From Caldifarciminota bacterium (lineage in GTDB: Bacteria > Hydrothermota > Tepidihabitantia > B36-G15): 42,316 bases of DNA. The notes under the pieces were generated by a model, which worked only from the letters and a program-made list of their open reading frames with translations, was not told where the DNA came from and searched no databases. Both the position numbers and the translations under genes were made by a program. Shown one piece after another: positions 37,288-42,316 of the stretch (position 1 is the first letter of the stretch; each line of letters begins with the position of its first letter). The stretch is taken from positions 1 through 42,316 of the forward strand of contig QNBE01000003.1 of the NCBI GenBank assembly GCA_003645615.1, in the 5' to 3' direction.

Positions 37288-38293
37288 TGATGAGGATCAG
37301 GAGTTTCAGGATATTCTCATAATCCCGCTCATCGACCACCGCGATATGGGAATGGATATAACGGGTCGGGATTCCAATCGCTAAGGATGGTACTCCAAAC
37401 CCGGAGATATGGATAACTCCAGTGTCATAGCCACCGGTGATTGAAGTGAGATGGTAGGGGATCTTGTTTACCTCGCAGAGACTGATCACCCAATCACGGA
37501 GCTTTCGATTGGGGATCATCGTCCGGTCATGGATGACAATACCGACACCACCACCCAGCCTCTCTTCACCATCCTCTCCCGGTCCATCCCTCGAAATCGA
37601 GACATCGATGGCAAAAGCAACATCGGGTTCGACCATCCGGGCACAGGTCCGGGCCCCCCTGAGACCGACCTCTTCCTGGACTGTTCCAGCCAGAAAGATC
37701 GAGTTCTTATGTTCAGGCATCCGCTCCGCCAGCTCTAAGAGCAGGCCGGCCCCGATCCGGTCATCGAAGGCCTTCCCCATCAAAAGATCAGGGTTTCCAA
37801 GCCTTGTGAATTCCGATACCGGTGCAATCGGATCCCCTGGTCTGATCTTCAATCTCTCCTTAATCTCAAAACCCTTCTTCACTCCAACATCAACTACAAG
37901 ATCCTTCATCTTGGGCAACTTCTTCCGCTCTTCGGGTTCGAGCTCATGGATCGGTTTGGCTGCAATCACTCCAAGCCATTTCTCGCCCCTTCTATTCTTC
38001 ACCACCACCCGCTGGGCCGGGAGGACCCCTTCCCACCAGCCACCGACCGGGATTATCTTCAAATAGCCTTCCTTGGTAATTGATTTTACCAAAAACCCGA
38101 CCTCATCAAGATGGGCGGCAAACATGATCTTGGGACCATCCCCTTCAAGCGCACCAACAACCGATCCGACTCGATCCCTCTTTACCGTGGCAAAACCGCT
38201 GAGTCGATCCTCAAAAAGGTTCCTCACCTCATCTTCAAAGCCAGAGACACCAAACGCCTCAGAGAGGCTCTTCAGGAGTTCAAAGCGGTCCAT
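37244..38293 (-). CDS. M42 family metallopeptidase (glutamyl aminopeptidase/endoglucanase-like)
   Basis: FAAHLDEVGFLVKSI, KAFDDRIGAGLLLEL, TVQEEVGLRGA, IPTRYIHSHIAVVDERD. Confidence 0.93.
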   Translation of the reverse strand: MDRFELLKSLSEAFGVSGFEDEVRNLFEDRLSGFATVKRDRVGSVVGALEGDGPKIMFAAHLDEVGFLVKSITKEGYLKIIPVGGWWEGVLPAQRVVVKNRRGEKWLGVIAAKPIHELEPEERKKLPKMKDLVVDVGVKKGFEIKERLKIRPGDPIAPVSEFTRLGNPDLLMGKAFDDRIGAGLLLELAERMPEHKNSIFLAGTVQEEVGLRGARTCARMVEPDVAFAIDVSISRDGPGEDGEERLGGGVGIVIHDRTMIPNRKLRDWVISLCEVNKIPYHLTSITGGYDTGVIHISGFGVPSLAIGIPTRYIHSHIAVVDERDYENILKLLILISERLDRQRFQEIMS

Positions 38294-38305
38294 CGAACCT
38301 CCTTC

Positions 38306-40189
38306 TTAAATATCAAGGTTCTCAACCAATGCGGCATTCTCAACGATAAACTCCTTCCGGGGTTGGACCTCATCACCCATGAGGATTGAAAAAATCTGGT
38401 CAGCCCGGGCTGCATCTTCAAGAGTAACCCTTTTGATGATCCTTCTTTCCGGATCCATGGTCGTCTTCCAGAGCTGTTCTGGATTCATCTCACCCAGGCC
38501 CTTATAACGCTGGATCTCAATCCCATCACCGAGCTTCTTTTTAAGCTCATCAAGCTCCTCATCGGAGTAACAGTAATACTCATTCTTCCCCTTCTTGACC
38601 CGATAGAGTGGTGGCTGGGCGATGTAGAGATGGCCGGCCTCAATCGCCTCCTTGAGGAAGCGGTAGAAGTAGGTGAGGAGAAGGGTCCGGATGTGGGCCC
38701 CATCGACATCGGCATCGGTCATAATGATGATCTTGTGGTAACGAAGTTTCGATCCATCCCACTCATCTACCCCAACACCGAGAGCGGTGATAATTGACCG
38801 GATCTCCTTGTTGGAGAGGATCTTGGCCATCGATGCCTTCTCGACATTGAGGATCTTACCCCGTAGCGGCAGGACTGCCTGGAACTCGCGGTTACGGGCC
38901 TGTTTGGCTGAACCACCAGCCGAATCACCCTCGACAATGAAGAGCTCGCACTCGCTGGGATCATTGGAGGTGCAGTCGGCAAGTTTGCCGGGAAGATCGG
39001 CACTCTCAAGCAGTGATTTCTTCCTGGTAAGCTCCTTTGCCTTCCGGGCTGCCTCCCGTGATTTGGCCGCAGTTAACACCTTCCCGATGATGACCGAGCC
39101 GATGCGCGGGTGCTCTTCGAGGTAGGTGGAGAGGCCCTCCGAGGTGATGGAATCGACAATCCCCCTCACCTCAGAATTCCCCAGTTTGGTTTTGGTCTGG
39201 CCTTCAAACTGGGGGTCCTTTAACTTCACCGAGATCACGGCGGTGAGACCCTCCCGGACATCCTCTCCGGTAAAGGATTGACCTTCCTTCACCAGATTTC
39301 TCCGCCGGGCATAATCATTGAGGGTTCTGGTCATGGCCAGTTTAAAACCGGCCAGATGATATCCCCCCTCATGGGTATTGATGGTGTTGGCATAGGAGAA
39401 GATATTTTCCTGATAACTCTCATTATACTCCAAGGCAATCTCCACCTCGACCCCATTCTTCTTACCACTGATATAGATCGGTTTGATAATCGGTTTACGG
39501 GTTCGGTCAAGGAACTGGACAAACTCAACAATCCCGCCTTTATACTGATAGACCTCCTTTCTTCCGATCCTCTTATCATCAAACTCGATCCGCAACCCCT
39601 GATTGAGATAGGCGAGTTCCCTCAGCCGCATGGCAATCAGATTATTGTCGAACTTCACCTTTTTGAAGATCTTATCATCAGGCCGGAAGGTAATCTTGGT
39701 GCCTCGTTTCTTCGTCTTCCCCTTCACCTCGACCCTGGTGACCGGACGGCCCCTTTCATAACGCTGATAGTAGATCTTTCCACCGCGATAGACCTCAGCC
39801 TCCAGAAACTCACAGAGGGCATTGACCGCCGATACCCCGACCCCATGGAGTCCACCGGAGATCTGGTAGACCTTGGTATCGAATTTGGCCCCGGCATGGA
39901 GGGTGGTCATAACCAGCTCTAAGCCACTCTTCTTATACTTGGGGTGGGGATCAACCGGGATGCCACTACCATCGTCTTCAATCGAGACGATCTCTCCAGA
40001 AAACAGGGTCACCCAGATGTGCTTACAGTTTCCACTCAGTGCTTCATCAATGGCATTGTCAACAACCTCAAAGATGAGATGGTGGAGGCCACGGATACCG
40101 ACATCACCAACATACATTGCCGGTCTCCGCCTTACCGCCTCCAGCCCTTTTAGGACCGTTATCTTACTGGAATCATAGATATCAGCCAT
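38306..40189 (-). CDS. gyrB: DNA gyrase subunit B (type IIA topoisomerase B subunit)
   Basis: RRRPAMYVGDVGIRGLHHLIFEVVDNAIDEAL, GGLHGVGVSAVNAL, FIVEGDSAGGSAKQARNREFQAVLPLRGKILNVEKA, IIMTDADVDGAHIRTLLLT, QRYKGLGEMNPEQLW. Confidence 0.95.
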   Translation of the reverse strand: MADIYDSSKITVLKGLEAVRRRPAMYVGDVGIRGLHHLIFEVVDNAIDEALSGNCKHIWVTLFSGEIVSIEDDGSGIPVDPHPKYKKSGLELVMTTLHAGAKFDTKVYQISGGLHGVGVSAVNALCEFLEAEVYRGGKIYYQRYERGRPVTRVEVKGKTKKRGTKITFRPDDKIFKKVKFDNNLIAMRLRELAYLNQGLRIEFDDKRIGRKEVYQYKGGIVEFVQFLDRTRKPIIKPIYISGKKNGVEVEIALEYNESYQENIFSYANTINTHEGGYHLAGFKLAMTRTLNDYARRRNLVKEGQSFTGEDVREGLTAVISVKLKDPQFEGQTKTKLGNSEVRGIVDSITSEGLSTYLEEHPRIGSVIIGKVLTAAKSREAARKAKELTRKKSLLESADLPGKLADCTSNDPSECELFIVEGDSAGGSAKQARNREFQAVLPLRGKILNVEKASMAKILSNKEIRSIITALGVGVDEWDGSKLRYHKIIIMTDADVDGAHIRTLLLTYFYRFLKEAIEAGHLYIAQPPLYRVKKGKNEYYCYSDEELDELKKKLGDGIEIQRYKGLGEMNPEQLWKTTMDPERRIIKRVTLEDAARADQIFSILMGDEVQPRKEFIVENAALVENLDI

Positions 40190-40472
40190 CTCTGGTAACC
40201 ATCCTTATCTCCCGGATTCCGATCCGGGGAAAATGGACCTGTATCTTCCTTAGGATCTCACCCTTAAGTAGGAAGAGATGATGATGCCAGGCCGAACCAT
40301 CTACTTCAATCACAAGAAGGCCATCCTTTAGATCGACCGGATGGGCGTGTTGAGCGATCTTTTCCCCTACAAGGTCTGGCCAGACCTTGATCAACCCCTC
40401 AACCTCAGACCGCACCGATATGGACCTGGTCACCTCATCAACGAGTCGATTTAACTTAATCGGTCGCTTCAA
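40182..40472 (-). CDS. DUF721 (DciA-like) protein
   Basis: WPDLVGEKIAQHAHPVDLKDGLLVIEVDGSAWHHHLFLLKGEIL; between recF and gyrB. Confidence 0.88.
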   Translation of the reverse strand: MKRPIKLNRLVDEVTRSISVRSEVEGLIKVWPDLVGEKIAQHAHPVDLKDGLLVIEVDGSAWHHHLFLLKGEILRKIQVHFPRIGIREIRMVTRDG

Positions 40473-41484
40473 CCCTCCCCCCTTTGAGACGAACGGTCTT
40501 CCCTTGCCAGTCTGGTGTTGTTGTGGCCAGAATCAGCTGACCTTTATTGGCGAGAAGACTCTTTAACCTCTCCTGATTATGCTTATCGATCTCAATAAAC
40601 GGCTCATCAAGGAGCAGAATCGGGTCTTTCCTTGCCTTGATCATCTCCGCCTCAACCAACCTCAGGATAATCCCGGCCAGCCGCTCTTCTCCCTCTGACC
40701 CATAGGCCCGAATGTCCTGGCCTGCCTTGGTGATACCGATCTCATCCCGATGTGGCCCAACAACCGTCAGCCTCAGTTCCCGCTCCCTTGATGCCGATCG
40801 TCTAAGATCAGGCCAGAAGCGCTCAGGAGAAGTGACAGGGTGGTAGGAGATCTCCAAGGGGAGATTCAACTGGTGCGCAAGGGCTTGAAACCATTCCTTA
40901 ATCCTGGGGAAGGTCTGATAGCGGATCTGATAGACCTTACTTCCCACTTCGACCAGCCGCTCACTCCATGCCTCAAGTTCCGGACCATACCGTTCCTGCA
41001 GTAAGAGCTGATTTCTCTGCTTCAGGATTGATCGATATTCGTTGAGGAGTAGGCGGTAGTTAGCATCACAACGGGCCAGGAGAGAGTTGAGCCAGTCACG
41101 TCGGAGTGAAGGAGAGCCCCGGACGATGAGGATGTCACTCAGGCTGAAAACCACCCCATCGAGCCAGCCATAATAGTCATGAAAACGGTGGCGCTCGATC
41201 CCATTCCGGAAGACCCGTTTGGTTCCATTTCTTACCCTTACCTCAACCCGATCCTCATCCCCAAAACCCTTAAGGGAGAACCCCTCTGATTCCAGATTGA
41301 CCAGTTCCGCCTCGGTGGCATTACGATAGGAGCGGAGATAGAGGAGATAATAGATCGCCTCAAGCAGATTTGACTTCCCTGCTCCATTCTCACCCACGAT
41401 CAGATTTATCCCGGGGTCGAAATCGATCTCGATCCCCTTCAGATTGCGGAAACCATCAACTTCAATCCGGTTGATTCTCGACAC
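40456..41484 (-). CDS. recF: DNA replication and repair protein RecF
   Basis: GTG start; IEVDGFRNLKGIEIDFDPGINLIVGENGAGKSNLLEAIYYL, GPHRDEI, LLDEPFIEID. Confidence 0.94.
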   Translation of the reverse strand: MSRINRIEVDGFRNLKGIEIDFDPGINLIVGENGAGKSNLLEAIYYLLYLRSYRNATEAELVNLESEGFSLKGFGDEDRVEVRVRNGTKRVFRNGIERHRFHDYYGWLDGVVFSLSDILIVRGSPSLRRDWLNSLLARCDANYRLLLNEYRSILKQRNQLLLQERYGPELEAWSERLVEVGSKVYQIRYQTFPRIKEWFQALAHQLNLPLEISYHPVTSPERFWPDLRRSASRERELRLTVVGPHRDEIGITKAGQDIRAYGSEGEERLAGIILRLVEAEMIKARKDPILLLDEPFIEIDKHNQERLKSLLANKGQLILATTTPDWQGKTVRLKGGRVEATD

Positions 41485-41489
41485 AGATT

Positions 41490-41517
41490 ATTATAGTTAA
41501 TTATCTGATAATAGCAA
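41490..41517 (-). promoter_or_regulatory. Predicted recF operon promoter (TTGCTA-N16-TATAAT)
   Basis: + strand attata / 16 nt / tagcaa; -10 ends 5 nt before the GTG start. Confidence 0.55.
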
Positions 41518-41529
41518 TAACGATCTTGC

Positions 41530-42316
41530 TTATTTTCTGATTAAAATGAACTTATCGAACCTCGACCCACAGGTGAGGAAATATACTCCGGATTTGAGAT
41601 GTTCGAGATTTATTAATGGTTTCCGAGGAGAGACATCCTGGTTCACCATCTCCCGACCCAGAAGATCAAGAATTCTAATCCGGATCATCGCTTTTACCCC
41701 GGACAATTGGAGTCGGTTGCCATAGATGAGACCAGGGATGTTGATCCTGCTGACCTTCTCTTCTGGCAGCTGTTCGGTCTTGATGATCGAATCGACCGGA
41801 CAGAAGTAGACCCGATAGGGGTTGTCGGTTTCGGTGCCTTCTTGCTGAGGCACAGCACCGGCATCCTTGTCCTCAAGATAGCTGATGATCAGACACTTCC
41901 TGCCATTAATCTCCTCCACATAGGGGTGCATCGAGGGATAGTCATCATCACAACACTCTCCCGGCGGTGCGCCCGGGGTCGGGGTCCTGGTTAGATTGAC
42001 CCCGGTATCACCCTGAGCACGACTGATCCAGGTAGCCCCATTATCAGTCGAATACTTGGCCATGAGCTCCCCATTGGGATAGCCACCCTGAGAGGTATCA
42101 GTATCCCGGTTTAAGACATAGACACAGTAAAGCCAGCCATTATCACGATCTAAAGCGATCTGGGCATGATCACAGGGGAGCCGCCAGGCACCGGGTTCTT
42201 TACTCATACTGTGGGGTCCGGTAATGATGTTAAATCCGGTATTGGGAGACCAGTGGATGATCCAGGACTTATAATACGCCGTCTGATTGAGAAAATAATT
42301 AACCGGAAAGACGATA
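41530..42316 (-). CDS. 3' part of a secreted sialidase/BNR-like protein with T9SS-like C-terminal domain (5' truncated by window edge)
   Basis: Frame open to window end (IVFPVNYFLNQTAYYKSWIIHWSPNTGF...); YSTDNGATWISRA; C-term IRILDLLGREMVNQDVSPRKPLINLEHLKSGVYFLTCGSRFDKFILIRK. Confidence 0.75.
   Translation of the reverse strand, partial: IVFPVNYFLNQTAYYKSWIIHWSPNTGFNIITGPHSMSKEPGAWRLPCDHAQIALDRDNGWLYCVYVLNRDTDTSQGGYPNGELMAKYSTDNGATWISRAQGDTGVNLTRTPTPGAPPGECCDDDYPSMHPYVEEINGRKCLIISYLEDKDAGAVPQQEGTETDNPYRVYFCPVDSIIKTEQLPEEKVSRINIPGLIYGNRLQLSGVKAMIRIRILDLLGREMVNQDVSPRKPLINLEHLKSGVYFLTCGSRFDKFILIRK

Noticed and set aside
1140-40178. Many antisense ORFs in the track (e.g. 5611..6129 +, 21167..21883 +, 27411..28058 -, 39278..39922 +)
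   Set aside because: All lie opposite strongly supported genes, have low-complexity or shadow-frame composition and no promoter/SD; spurious.
41485-41530. AT-rich gap upstream of recF as a possible replication origin
   Set aside because: Only ~45 bp long, no DnaA-box-like TTATNCACA motifs, and no dnaA nearby; better explained as a promoter.
1-42316. CRISPR array, prophage, toxin-antitoxin or restriction-modification system
   Set aside because: No regularly spaced repeats, cas, phage, nuclease-methylase or TA gene pairs identified on reading the ORFs.

Overview
The window is a densely packed bacterial chromosome segment with mostly overlapping or abutting genes. Content suggests a didermic lineage with T9SS-like C-terminal sorting/FlgD-like Ig domains, possibly a WOR-3/FCB-type uncultured group (inference only). 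No CRISPR array, rRNA, prophage or transposase was seen. Main blocks: (1) an ~11-gene minus-strand envelope operon (11238->385): DUF protein, Ig-repeat surface protein, PorV/PorQ-like barrel, 943-aa TPR protein, ExbB, two ExbDs, TonB, FlgD-Ig/OmpA-like protein, thiL, mntP; (2) carAB; (3) an ATL-like/lgt/comF operon; (4) lipoproteins, an MBL-fold hydrolase, a pruA-like dehydrogenase and a sialidase-like secreted protein; (5) a compositionally distinct ~2 kb stretch (24.56-26.58 kb) with a duplicated promoter module, lipoproteins and possible gene remnants; (6) a propionyl-CoA carboxylase / methylmalonyl-CoA mutase large subunit / epimerase / methionine gamma-lyase-like / Fe-S flavoprotein cluster; (7) tRNA-Arg(TCG) placed 8 nt upstream of a winged-helix gene; (8) recF-DUF721-gyrB-M42 peptidase-glycosyltransferase-secreted protein operon. 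The most interesting sequence-level signals are near-uniform 16-bp promoter spacers with several apparently leaderless genes, the tRNA-to-mRNA junction, the duplicated operator/promoter module, strong GATC enrichment outside the accessory stretch, and the TonB/ExbBD/TPR/PorV-like envelope operon as the best candidate for an undescribed system. All functional calls come from reading motifs; no searches were run.
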